A stretch of 64,000 nt of DNA from contig NZ_MZGU01000007.1 in NCBI RefSeq assembly GCF_003111605.1, forward strand, positions 1 through 64,000. Direction: 5' to 3'. The DNA comes from Methanobrevibacter woesei (GTDB taxonomy: Archaea; Methanobacteriota; Methanobacteria; Methanobacteriales; Methanobacteriaceae). Positions within the stretch are counted from its first letter, which is position 1. Every line of letters starts with the position of its first letter. Under the pieces are notes generated by a model that saw only the letters and a list, made by a program, of their open reading frames with translations, was not told where the DNA came from and did not search any database. The position numbers and the translations under genes are program-made. Below are positions 17,461 to 26,058 of this stretch, in pieces.

Positions 17461-18297
17461 TTATAAATGTTTTAAATAATCTTTAATGGCTTCTTTATAA
17501 CTTCTTAAAGGTTTAAAACCATTTTTAATCCAGTACGAATTATTTAAAACTGAATAATGTGGCCTTGATGCAGGTCTTGCAAATTCTTCAGCTGTTACAG
17601 GTACAACATTTACATCAATATCTTTAACTTCAAAGATATACTTTGCAAAATCAAACCAGGAACAATAATCAGAATTTGTAATATGATAAATTCCATAATA
17701 GTCTGTTTCAATTAATTCCGCTATTGCTTGAGCTAAATCTAAAGTATATGTTGGAGTTCCAATTTCATCTGTAACAACAGTCAAAGTATCATGAGTTTTA
17801 GCCAATTCCAACATTGTCTTAGGAAAATTTCCACCATTAATCCCATAGAGCCATGATGTTCTAATAATAAAGAATTTATCAAGAATGCTTTCAATAGCTT
17901 CTTCTCCTTGAAGTTTACTTTTACCATAAATACTAATAGGACCTACTTCATCATCCTCCATCCAAGGTTTAGTATTTTCACCATTAAAAACATAATCAGT
18001 ACTTATATGCACTAAAGGGCAATCGACCAATTTACAAGCCAATGCTAAGTTTTTAACACCTTCACCATTAACTTTATAGGCCATTTCTTGATTTGTTTCA
18101 CATCCATCAACATCAGTATATGCAGCAGAGTTAATAACCATATCTGGATGCTCATTTACAATATAATCTTTTACTTTATCCTTATCAGTTATATCTAAAC
18201 TTTTAGAAGTGGTTTTTATTAGTTCATGCTTTCCATCTAAAACATCAATTAAATCATGACCTAACATACCATTAGAACCGGTTATTAAAACTTTCAT
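17461..18297 (-). CDS. rfbD: dTDP-4-dehydrorhamnose reductase
   Basis: A 278-residue reductase completing dTDP-L-rhamnose synthesis with NAD(P)H. The N-terminal Rossmann motif VLITGSNGMLGHDL, the STDYVFNG motif, the catalytic YGKSKLQGE (YxxxK) and RTSWLYG are all present. The start at MKVLITG was chosen because GGGGATT lies just upstream; a start four codons earlier would put that site inside the coding region. It is the first gene of the minus-strand rhamnose operon, divergent from wecC across an A+T-rich gap of about 100 bases that should hold both promoters. Confidence 0.95.
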   Translation of the reverse strand: MKVLITGSNGMLGHDLIDVLDGKHELIKTTSKSLDITDKDKVKDYIVNEHPDMVINSAAYTDVDGCETNQEMAYKVNGEGVKNLALACKLVDCPLVHISTDYVFNGENTKPWMEDDEVGPISIYGKSKLQGEEAIESILDKFFIIRTSWLYGINGGNFPKTMLELAKTHDTLTVVTDEIGTPTYTLDLAQAIAELIETDYYGIYHITNSDYCSWFDFAKYIFEVKDIDVNVVPVTAEEFARPASRPHYSVLNNSYWIKNGFKPLRSYKEAIKDYLKHL

Positions 18298-18400
18298 AAT
18301 AATCCCCAATATTTAATTAATAATAAATACAATAGTTATTCAATTAATTTATAATTATTAGTTAATATACTAATTTTTAAATTTGCAGAGGGTATTTAAT

Positions 18401-19639
18401 ATGAAAATTTGTATTGTTGGTCAAGGATACATCGGACTTCCAACAGCAGCATTATTTACAAGAAGCGAATGTGAAGTTGTTGGTGTTGATGTTAATGAAG
18501 AAATCATAGATAATTTAAATAAAGGAAAAATTCACATTGAAGAACCAGGAATAGCTGAAATAATAAAAAATGCCATCGATAACAACAGATACCATGCTTC
18601 ATTAACCCCAGAAAAAGCAGATGCTTTTATAATAACTGTTCCAACACCGTACATTGCAGAAAATTACAGTTGTGACCTAAGCTATGTAATCGAAGCATGT
18701 AATGAGATATTACCTTTCATTGAAAAAGGAAACACAGTAATCGTTGAATCCACAATAGCTCCAATGTCAACAGATGATGTTATAAAACCAATCTTTGAAA
18801 AAGCAGGATACACAATCGGGAAAGACCTATACTTAGCACACTGCCCTGAAAGAGTACTCCCTGGAAAAATAATAGAAGAACTAATCCACAACGATAGGAT
18901 TATTGGAGGAATAACACCAGAATGTTCTAAAAAAGCTAGTGAAGTTTATGGACAGTTTGTTGAAGGCGAACTAATGTTAACAGAAGCAAAAACTGCAGAA
19001 CTATCAAAATGTATGGAAAACACCTATCGTGACGTTAACATTGCATTAGCTAATGAACTTGCAAAAATATGTGCAGAAATTGGAGTGAATGCACTAGATG
19101 TAATCAAAATGGCAAATAAACACCCAAGAGTAAACCTCCACTCACCAGGACCAGGAGTAGGAGGACACTGCCTAGCAATAGATCCATATTTCATCTATGC
19201 AAAAGCGCCAGAAACTGCAAAAATAATAAAACTCGCAAGAGACACAAACAACTCCATGCCACAATTTGTATATGAAAATGTTTGTAAAATAATTCCTGAA
19301 GGAAAAATAAGCATTTTTGGTGTGTCATATAAAGGAAATACCGGTGATGACAGAGAATCACCAGCATATGAAATAATATCTTTGCTTGAAAATAAAGGAT
19401 ATGAAATAGCTATCTATGAACCACATATTGAAAGAGAAAACTTTGTTGATTTCAACGAAGCTATTGAAGGTTCAAATTTAATTCTTATACTGGCTGATCA
19501 TAATGAGTTTAAAGAAATGGATTATGAAGTAATTAAAGATAAAATGGAAACTCCAATAATCTTTGATACTAAAAACATCATAGAAAAAGTCCCAAAAGAA
19601 ATAAAACTTTACAACTATGGAAATTTATATGAGCTTTAG
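18401..19639 (+). CDS. wecC: UDP-N-acetyl-D-mannosamine dehydrogenase
   Basis: A 412-residue UDP-sugar dehydrogenase of the WecC type, which oxidises UDP-ManNAc twice to UDP-ManNAcA with NAD. It has the N-terminal CIVGQGYIGLPTAA, the central VESTIAPMSTD and AHCPERVLPGK, and the active-site cysteine in GPGVGGHCLAIDPYF. The C-terminal domain has IFGVSYKGNTGDDRESPAYE. The start was placed at the ATG following GAGGGTATTTAAT; the six-codon longer form is less likely. The UDP-GlcNAc 2-epimerase needed to supply UDP-ManNAc is not in this window. Related UDP-glucose or UDP-GalNAc dehydrogenases cannot be fully excluded. Confidence 0.88.
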   Translation: MKICIVGQGYIGLPTAALFTRSECEVVGVDVNEEIIDNLNKGKIHIEEPGIAEIIKNAIDNNRYHASLTPEKADAFIITVPTPYIAENYSCDLSYVIEACNEILPFIEKGNTVIVESTIAPMSTDDVIKPIFEKAGYTIGKDLYLAHCPERVLPGKIIEELIHNDRIIGGITPECSKKASEVYGQFVEGELMLTEAKTAELSKCMENTYRDVNIALANELAKICAEIGVNALDVIKMANKHPRVNLHSPGPGVGGHCLAIDPYFIYAKAPETAKIIKLARDTNNSMPQFVYENVCKIIPEGKISIFGVSYKGNTGDDRESPAYEIISLLENKGYEIAIYEPHIERENFVDFNEAIEGSNLILILADHNEFKEMDYEVIKDKMETPIIFDTKNIIEKVPKEIKLYNYGNLYEL

Positions 19640-19643
19640 GAAA

Positions 19644-20786
19644 TTATTTTCTAAAATTCATAATATTTCTTAAAGGTTTGGTTAATTTCCAGCTATTTGA
19701 AGAAGCCATTTCATTAATAATATTCTTTTGATTAATATTTTCAGCTTCAAGTTCTTTAATTCTATTTTCTAAATTAAATACCCTTTGATTAGTTTCATTT
19801 AAAGAATTATTAATCTTAGATAAAAAGACTGTGTTAAACTTCATGAAATCAAAAGAATCTAACTTGAAACTATGGTAAGAAGGATTAATGTGGCCTGTGA
19901 ACTTTTTAACTGTAGAAATTAATTCTTTTCTAATTTTTAAATAATCTTTTTTATTTTGAGGAGGATTATTAACATCAAAAATAGTGTAGTTATTCATATA
20001 CTCCTCTAATGAATAAAAGTTAAGTAAATCTTTATAAGAAGAAAATCTTCTTTCTCCATTGATAATTTCATCATTAATAACTAAAACAGGAGTATTAAAT
20101 GCCAAACAAGGCAATGCAACATGTAATCTTTTAGTAATAACACAAGATGCTCTTTCATATAAATTTAATAAACATTCTGCAAAAAAGAACTTTTCCTGAC
20201 TATTATAAATCCTATCTTCAAGGTAGTGAAACTCAGGAGATAATCTACGTTTATTTAAGTCCATAGGAGGATTGTGAGAAAGCACATAAACTTTTTTATC
20301 AGTTTTAGATTTAATAAAACTAATTAATTCTTTAGGAACATCAACTAAAAGAATATAATCTTCTTTTTCAACAGATTTATCTCCTTCAAGTGTTAAAGTT
20401 AAACAACCAGAAAAATAAGCAGGAATATCATTTTCAAGTAAAAAATCACGAGTTAAATGATCTCTTGTACCAACAGGCCCATATTTTACTAAAAAATCCC
20501 TGCTTTCTTCTGTTAAAAAATGATTTAAAACATTTTTATTATTTATATTAATATGCATTGAAATAAGTAAAGGATGGATAAATTCATCTACAGGAGGCCA
20601 AGATTTTGTTTCATGGAAATACCATGCATTCATAATCATTTTAAAGTCATCAGATGCTTTAAATGTGGATAAATTATTATAATCTATAAAATAATCTATT
20701 TCGGGTAAAAAACGTCTTGCAGCAATACTCTGAATTTCATTACCTAAATTTTCTAAATAATCATAACATAATAATCCATATTTCAT
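19644..20786 (-). CDS. Polysaccharide pyruvyltransferase family protein
   Basis: About 380 residues. The pyruvyltransferase family, which adds ketal-linked pyruvate from PEP to wall polysaccharides, is recognised by an N-terminal GNEIQSIAARRFLP, GPVGTRDHLTRDFL in the middle, FSGCLTLTL, and the C-terminal CVITKRLHVALPCLAFNTPVLVI. The C-terminal 50 residues are a coiled coil (NLENRIKELEAENINQKNII) ending in SNSWKLTKPLRNIMNF, the tail shared with glycosyltransferases of this locus. The start at MKYGLL was chosen because GGTGGGATTTA lies before it, and that site spans the stop of the upstream gene. Whether it transfers pyruvate here is inference. Confidence 0.8.
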   Translation of the reverse strand: MKYGLLCYDYLENLGNEIQSIAARRFLPEIDYFIDYNNLSTFKASDDFKMIMNAWYFHETKSWPPVDEFIHPLLISMHININNKNVLNHFLTEESRDFLVKYGPVGTRDHLTRDFLLENDIPAYFSGCLTLTLEGDKSVEKEDYILLVDVPKELISFIKSKTDKKVYVLSHNPPMDLNKRRLSPEFHYLEDRIYNSQEKFFFAECLLNLYERASCVITKRLHVALPCLAFNTPVLVINDEIINGERRFSSYKDLLNFYSLEEYMNNYTIFDVNNPPQNKKDYLKIRKELISTVKKFTGHINPSYHSFKLDSFDFMKFNTVFLSKINNSLNETNQRVFNLENRIKELEAENINQKNIINEMASSNSWKLTKPLRNIMNFRK

Positions 20787-21916
20787 TAAATCCCACCCCA
20801 TATTTCAATAAGTTTCTCCATAGTCATTTCTACACTAGATTCATTTTGAACATCTTTCTGAGCCCTAGTAACTATTTTTAAAATATCTTCCTTAGACAAA
20901 GACATGATTTCTTTAATTTTTAAGGCAAATGCTTCTTTATTATTTGACTCAACAATGAATCCATTAACTCCATCACTGATTACTTCAGGGATAGCTGAAA
21001 CATTAGTAGTTAATATAGGAGTACCATAACCCATAGCTTCAAATACCACTGTTGGAAATCCATCAAGGTCTCCGTCACTTCCACGTTTACAAGGAGAAAC
21101 AAGCAAATCCGCTTCTTTTAAAACTTTTTTAACTTCTTTAGCACCATTTAACCTTCCTTTAATAGAAATATTATTAAGATTTAACTTTTCAATTTTGGCT
21201 CTTAACTCATCTTCCAAATCACCAAAACCATAAATGCTAAAATTATAATTTTCATTCTCTAAAATTTTAGCTATATCAATTAAATCATCTAACCCTTTTT
21301 TTTCAACAAAACGAGAAATAGAAACAATAGATTTTGTCTTATTATCATTTAAAGTGATTGGTTCAATTTCATAATTTGTAGCTTGTTTTGTAATGATAAT
21401 TTTATTTGATGGTACTCCTCTCTCAATCAAATAATTCTTATGAAATTCACTTAAAGTAAAAATGCCCTTACAATACTCAGAATTGGTAATTTCAGAGATG
21501 TTATTGATTTTGTCAATCTCATATTTGAAAATATCAGCAGCATGTGCAAATAATGTAAAAGGGATTTTTAATTTTTGAGAAACTGGAAAAGTGAATAATG
21601 TTCCAACAGGATAAACGAAATGAGTATGAATAAGTTCAATTTTATGTTCAATTAAAAGCTTTTCTAAATTCCCCAATAAATCATCAGAATCAAAATGAAT
21701 AATTTCCAAATCAAAATCTAAATCAACTGGCATTTCAGGGTTAGAGAATGAAAAAACTTTAACATCATATCCATTATGTTTTAACCATCTTAATTCATTT
21801 ACAACAAAAGTTTGAGAAAGTGTAGGAAAAGCAGCTAGAACATAAGCCATTTTAATATTTTTTAAATTTTTAAAATCAGAAGAACGACTGAAAACTCTTT
21901 TAAAGAAATTAAACAT
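20786..21916 (-). CDS. Family 4 glycosyltransferase
   Basis: A 376-residue GT-B enzyme. The N-terminal domain has FPTLSQTFVVNELRWL, IHTHFVYPVG and LFAHAADIF, as in colanic-acid type transferases (WcaL/AmsK). The C-terminal domain has VSISRFVEKKGLDDLI and the ExxxxxxxE site in DGFPTVVFEAMGYGTPI. It shares one base with the following pyruvyltransferase-like gene, so the two are translationally coupled. The family uses nucleotide sugars with retention; the donor is unknown. GGTGGGATA lies before the start of the chain, a good ribosome binding site. Confidence 0.88.
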   Translation of the reverse strand: MFNFFKRVFSRSSDFKNLKNIKMAYVLAAFPTLSQTFVVNELRWLKHNGYDVKVFSFSNPEMPVDLDFDLEIIHFDSDDLLGNLEKLLIEHKIELIHTHFVYPVGTLFTFPVSQKLKIPFTLFAHAADIFKYEIDKINNISEITNSEYCKGIFTLSEFHKNYLIERGVPSNKIIITKQATNYEIEPITLNDNKTKSIVSISRFVEKKGLDDLIDIAKILENENYNFSIYGFGDLEDELRAKIEKLNLNNISIKGRLNGAKEVKKVLKEADLLVSPCKRGSDGDLDGFPTVVFEAMGYGTPILTTNVSAIPEVISDGVNGFIVESNNKEAFALKIKEIMSLSKEDILKIVTRAQKDVQNESSVEMTMEKLIEIWGGI

Positions 21917-22001
21917 TATCCCACCATTGATATTAAATTTATATCCTGATAATAAAAAACTCTTTCTTTAAAAATTAAAAAAATAGAAGTATAAAAATAA
22001 T

Positions 22002-23213
22002 TTAAAAATCAATAGACTGATCCACATCAATTGAATTTCCATTCCAAGCTTTTAATGAAGACCATTCTTCAAATGGATCTGACCAAAATGGATCATTGAA
22101 AGATAATCCTAACGGTAAAAATACTTCGCAACAAAGATAAACACTACCTGAATTAATGCTTTTTTCTGATGCATCAAGTTGATTACCATTAATTCCTACA
22201 GTTAACCATCCATTTCCATCAAAATTATGATTTCCTGCAAAATGAGATTTTAAAACTGCAGTTAAAGCTGTTCTAACCTGTGCAGGAGCAATATTTTTTG
22301 GCAATATTTTGAATAAAGATGCTTGAGTTAAAGCATGGAAAATACCTGTACGATAAGATAAAGATTTTCCAACTAATGGATAAGTTCCTTCTGGAGAAAT
22401 AGAACGTTCTAATTGTGAAGCTAATCTGCTTGTCCTCATTAGTTGTTTATTTAAAAAGTCATTACCTTCAATATTATATTTTCTCATAACCATTAAAATA
22501 TCGTTTAACATTGGATGGATTATAAGACTATTATAATAATCTTGTCTAGCTTCATCCCCATTTGAATAGATTGCATCCCCTAAATACCATTCTTTCCAGA
22601 ATTTACGAACACCATAACGTAAACGCTCCATATCACATTCACCAGTAAATTCTAACAAAGTCGCTTCAATTATTGAAGTAAAAAGCAACCAATGATTATC
22701 ATAAGGTGCAATATTTCTAGTATTTTTAAGTTCTGTGATAATCCTAGCTTGAACATCAATAGGTAAATTTAACCATATTTGATTTTTAGACCTGAGTAAT
22801 CCTTGAGCGAAAATAGCTGTTTCAGACAATATTTTCTTATTATTACCATCAACAAACATATAATCTTCACTATTTGGATAAATAGCGTTTTCCAAAGCTT
22901 TTAAGGTCATTCCAATATATTTTTCACGAAGTCTACCCTCATCAGTACTATCTCTTCCCAACTCCAACCAAGGTGCAATTCCATTAAAAACCCTTGAAAA
23001 TGCTTCAAAGGATGCTGTTCTTTGTCCTTCATTAGATTTAGAGATATAAGGCATGTTTTTTCTAAGAGAACCCTTTCTTAAATTAGATAAAACAGGATAA
23101 GTAATTTTTTGCATTGTATCAACCCAAAAAATCCTATCTTCCCATACAGAAGGTTCTTCTTCAAAAAATGGCTCTTTATTTTTTTTAAATCTTCCAAAAA
23201 TAGACTTACTCAT
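22002..23213 (-). CDS. DUF2264 domain protein
   Basis: A 403-residue soluble protein without signal peptide or membrane helices. The sequence matches the DUF2264 pattern (ASFEAFSRVFNGIAPWLELG, APYDNHWLLFTSIIEATLL, YLGDAIYSNGDEARQDYYNS, LERSISPEGTYPLVGKSLSYRTGIFHAL is read in two parts). The family is thought to have an alpha/alpha-toroid fold like glycoside hydrolases and lyases and occurs mainly in bacteria, where it sits near carbohydrate genes. Its position at the end of the glycan locus fits a role in glycan trimming or uptake of sugars, but no activity is established. Acquisition from gut bacteria is a fair guess. Confidence 0.75.
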   Translation of the reverse strand: MSKSIFGRFKKNKEPFFEEEPSVWEDRIFWVDTMQKITYPVLSNLRKGSLRKNMPYISKSNEGQRTASFEAFSRVFNGIAPWLELGRDSTDEGRLREKYIGMTLKALENAIYPNSEDYMFVDGNNKKILSETAIFAQGLLRSKNQIWLNLPIDVQARIITELKNTRNIAPYDNHWLLFTSIIEATLLEFTGECDMERLRYGVRKFWKEWYLGDAIYSNGDEARQDYYNSLIIHPMLNDILMVMRKYNIEGNDFLNKQLMRTSRLASQLERSISPEGTYPLVGKSLSYRTGIFHALTQASLFKILPKNIAPAQVRTALTAVLKSHFAGNHNFDGNGWLTVGINGNQLDASEKSINSGSVYLCCEVFLPLGLSFNDPFWSDPFEEWSSLKAWNGNSIDVDQSIDF

Positions 23214-23311
23214 GATAGTATATTTTATTATACATAATATATAAATTTTAATTATGATTAGTTTTTAATAAAAAATCATATTAATTTGATAATTTATAGC
23301 GAGGTTTAATA

Positions 23312-24559
23312 ATGTCAAAAACAATGTCAGAAAAAATATTAGCTCGAGCTTCAGGAAAAAAGAATGTTGAAGCTGGAGATATTGTTATAGCAAATATTGA
23401 TGTGGCTATGACACATGATTTAACTGGACCTCTCTCAGTACAATCTTTTAATGAAATTGGGACTGAAAAAGTATGGGATCCATCTAAAATTGTTATACCT
23501 TTTGATCATCAAGTCCCTGCAGATTCAATTGACTCTGCTACAAATCACATTATAATGAGAAAATTTGTTGAAGAACAAAATATTGAAAACTTTTATGATG
23601 TTAATGCAGGAGTTTGCCATCAAATACTTCCAGAATTAGGACATGTTGTTCCTGGAGAAGTTATTGTAGGTGCTGACTCCCATACATGTACTCATGGAGC
23701 ATTAGGTGCTTTTTCAACAGGTATTGGCTCTACAGATATGGCAATGGTATTTTCTGAAGGAAAATTATGGTTCAAAGTACCAGAAACTAATAGATTTGAA
23801 ATTAGTGGACAACTAAATGATAATGTCTATGCAAAAGATGTAATTTTAAATATAATTGGACAAGTTGGTGCAGACGGATCCACTTATAAAGCATGTGAGT
23901 TTGCTGGTGAAACTGTATCCAATATGAGTGTTTCAGACCGTATGGTGCTTTCTAACATGGCAATTGAAATGGGTGGAAAGACAGGATTAGTTGAACCTGA
24001 TGAAAAAACCATAGAATATGTTAAAGCTAGGTCTAACAAACCATACAAATTATTTAAAACTGATTTAGATGCTCCATCTTTAAATATTATTGATATTGAT
24101 GTTAGTGACTTAGAACCACAAGTTGCATGCCCACATAATGTAGATAATGTTAAACCAGTTAGTGAAGTCGATGTTGAAATTGACCAAGTGTTCTTAGGCT
24201 CCTGTACCAATGGAAGATTAAGTGATTTAAGAGATGCTGCAAGAATATTAAAAGGAAAAACAATAGCCAAAGGAACAAGAATGCTTGTAATACCTGCATC
24301 AAAAGAGATTTACATGAAAGCTCTTGATGAAGGATTAATTAAAATATTTGTAGAAGCAGGTGCTTTAGTATCAGCTCCATGTTGTGGTCCTTGTCTTGGA
24401 GGACATACTGGACTTATAGGCGCTGGTGAAGTAAGCCTTTCTACTTCAAATAGGAACTTTAAAGGAAGACAAGGAAGCCCAGAAGGAGAAGTATACTTAT
24501 CATCAGCTGCAGTAGCTGCTGCATCAGCAATTGAAGGAAAAATAGTGGTACCACAGTGA
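23312..24559 (+). CDS. leuC: 3-isopropylmalate dehydratase large subunit (LeuC type)
   Basis: A 415-residue aconitase-family large subunit. The three [4Fe-4S] cysteines are in [10 protein letters not shown] and [10 protein letters not shown], and [17 protein letters not shown] is the family signature. It forms a heterodimer with the next gene, leuD, and isomerises 2- and 3-isopropylmalate for leucine. Methanogens also have the related homoaconitase (hacA/hacB) for coenzyme B; this gene resembles the LeuC-type ([20 protein letters not shown]), and its partners below also point to leucine. A GAGGT site precedes the start, and the A+T-rich gap to the divergent DUF2264 gene carries the likely promoter. 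Confidence 0.9.
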   Translation: MSKTMSEKILARASGKKNVEAGDIVIANIDVAMTHDLTGPLSVQSFNEIGTEKVWDPSKIVIPFDHQVPADSIDSATNHIIMRKFVEEQNIENFYDVNAGVCHQILPELGHVVPGEVIVGADSHTCTHGALGAFSTGIGSTDMAMVFSEGKLWFKVPETNRFEISGQLNDNVYAKDVILNIIGQVGADGSTYKACEFAGETVSNMSVSDRMVLSNMAIEMGGKTGLVEPDEKTIEYVKARSNKPYKLFKTDLDAPSLNIIDIDVSDLEPQVACPHNVDNVKPVSEVDVEIDQVFLGSCTNGRLSDLRDAARILKGKTIAKGTRMLVIPASKEIYMKALDEGLIKIFVEAGALVSAPCCGPCLGGHTGLIGAGEVSLSTSNRNFKGRQGSPEGEVYLSSAAVAAASAIEGKIVVPQ

Positions 24560-24563
24560 TAAC

Positions 24564-25049
24564 ATGAAAGGAAAAGCTTGGAAATTTGGAGATGATATTG
24601 ATACTGATATTATCATCCCTGGAAGATATTTAATTTATATTGATGAAGAAACTCTTGCAAAACATTGTATGGAAGGATTAGATCCTAATTTTAATGAAAA
24701 GGTAAATAAAGGAGATTTCATTGTTGGAGGAAAAAATTTTGGCTGTGGTTCTTCAAGAGAACATGCTCCAATAGCTATTAAAGGAAATGGAATAGCAGCT
24801 GTAATAGCTGAATCCTTTGCAAGAATATTCTATAGAAATGCAACTAATGTAGGAGTTCCACTTTTAGAAGCTCCTGGAATTAGTGAATTTATTGAAAATG
24901 AAGATGAAATTGAAGTAGATATGGAAAATGGTAAAATAATCTCTAAAAATGGTGAAGAAATAAAATTTAAACCATTACCTCCATTTATGTTAGAAATTTT
25001 AAATGAAGGAGGATTAATTCCATATCTCAGAAAAAAACACGAAGAATAA
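24564..25049 (+). CDS. leuD: 3-isopropylmalate dehydratase small subunit (LeuD type)
   Basis: A 161-residue small subunit that completes the isomerase with leu[14 protein letters not shown] and [15 protein letters not shown] are typical. The specificity loop reads YLIY (in [10 protein letters not shown]). In the literature on methanogen enzymes the homoaconitase small subunit has YLRT while the isopropylmalate form has YLVY, so this sequence points to leucine rather than coenzyme B synthesis; the comparison is from memory. It starts 4 bases after leuC, so the two are translated together. Confidence 0.88.
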   Translation: MKGKAWKFGDDIDTDIIIPGRYLIYIDEETLAKHCMEGLDPNFNEKVNKGDFIVGGKNFGCGSSREHAPIAIKGNGIAAVIAESFARIFYRNATNVGVPLLEAPGISEFIENEDEIEVDMENGKIISKNGEEIKFKPLPPFMLEILNEGGLIPYLRKKHEE

Positions 25050-25064
25050 GAATGGAGGTATTTA

Positions 25065-26048
25065 ATGTTTAAAATTGCTGTAATTCCTGGAGACGGTATT
25101 GGAAAGGAAGTAATGGAAGCTACAATAAATGTTTTAGATGCTCTAAACCTTGATTTTGAATATACATACGGTGATGCAGGCGATGAATGCTTAGAAAAAA
25201 CAGGTACTGCACTTCCTAAAGAAACATTGGATTTAATTAAAAATTCTGATGCATGTTTATTTGGAGCTGCTGGAGAAACAGCTGCAGATGTTATTGTTAA
25301 AATACGTCAGGAAATGAAGATGTTTGCTAATTTAAGACCAGTGAAATCCTATCCAAATACTAATTCATTATTTAAAGATGTTGACTTTATGATTGTGCGT
25401 GAAAATACAGAAGGAATGTATATTGCAGATGAAGAAAAAGAAACCGAAGAAGGAGCAATAGCTAGACGTATTATCACAAGAAAAGCAGAGGAACGTATTA
25501 TAAGATATGCATTTGAATATGCTAAAGCAAATAATAGAAAAAAGGTAACTGCTGTTCATAAAGCTAATGTCCTTAAAAAAACTGATGGTTTATTCAAAGA
25601 AATATTTTATGAAGTTGCTGAAGAATATCCAGATATTGAAAGTGAAGATTTCTATGTAGACGCAACAGCAATGTATCTTATTACTAATCCTCAAAGCTTT
25701 GAAGTAATTGTAACTACAAACCTCTTTGGAGATATCTTATCTGATGAAGGTGCGGGGCTTGTTGGAAGTTTAGGTTTAATACCATCAGCAAATATAGGTG
25801 AAGAAGGTGCACTATTTGAACCAGTGCATGGATCTGCCCCAGATATAGCTGGTGAAAAGAAAGCTAATCCAACAGCTATGCTTTTATCTGCAGTTATGAT
25901 GCTTAGACATTTAAATTTAACTGATGAAGCAGATAAATTAGATGCAGCCATATTAAAAGTTTTAGATGAAGGCAAATATTTAACCGGCGACCTTGGAGGT
26001 TCATCAAATACCTTTGAGATGGCTGAAGCTATTAAAAATAATTTATAA
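25065..26048 (+). CDS. leuB: 3-isopropylmalate dehydrogenase
   Basis: A 327-residue decarboxylating dehydrogenase (beta-decarboxylating family), NAD-linked, acting on 3-isopropylmalate. It shows IAVIPGDGIGKEVM at the start, RPVKSYPN, IVRENTEGMY, TTNLFGDILSDEGAGL with the metal-binding aspartates, and FEPVHGSAPDIAGEKKANP. The loop near residue 70 is FGAAGETAADVIVKIRQ, which in M. jannaschii marks the leucine enzyme (LeuB) and not AksF, whose loop reads FGAITSPKPG. A GGAGGT site lies before the start, 15 bases after leuD. It completes a leuC-leuD-leuB operon. Confidence 0.9.
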   Translation: MFKIAVIPGDGIGKEVMEATINVLDALNLDFEYTYGDAGDECLEKTGTALPKETLDLIKNSDACLFGAAGETAADVIVKIRQEMKMFANLRPVKSYPNTNSLFKDVDFMIVRENTEGMYIADEEKETEEGAIARRIITRKAEERIIRYAFEYAKANNRKKVTAVHKANVLKKTDGLFKEIFYEVAEEYPDIESEDFYVDATAMYLITNPQSFEVIVTTNLFGDILSDEGAGLVGSLGLIPSANIGEEGALFEPVHGSAPDIAGEKKANPTAMLLSAVMMLRHLNLTDEADKLDAAILKVLDEGKYLTGDLGGSSNTFEMAEAIKNNL

Positions 26049-26058
26049 AGGGATTTTA

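Noticed and set aside
23312-26048. Assignment to homoaconitase and homoisocitrate dehydrogenase (hacA, hacB, aksF)
   Set aside because: The specificity loops YLIY and FGAAGETAADV match the isopropylmalate enzymes; kept only as an alternative.
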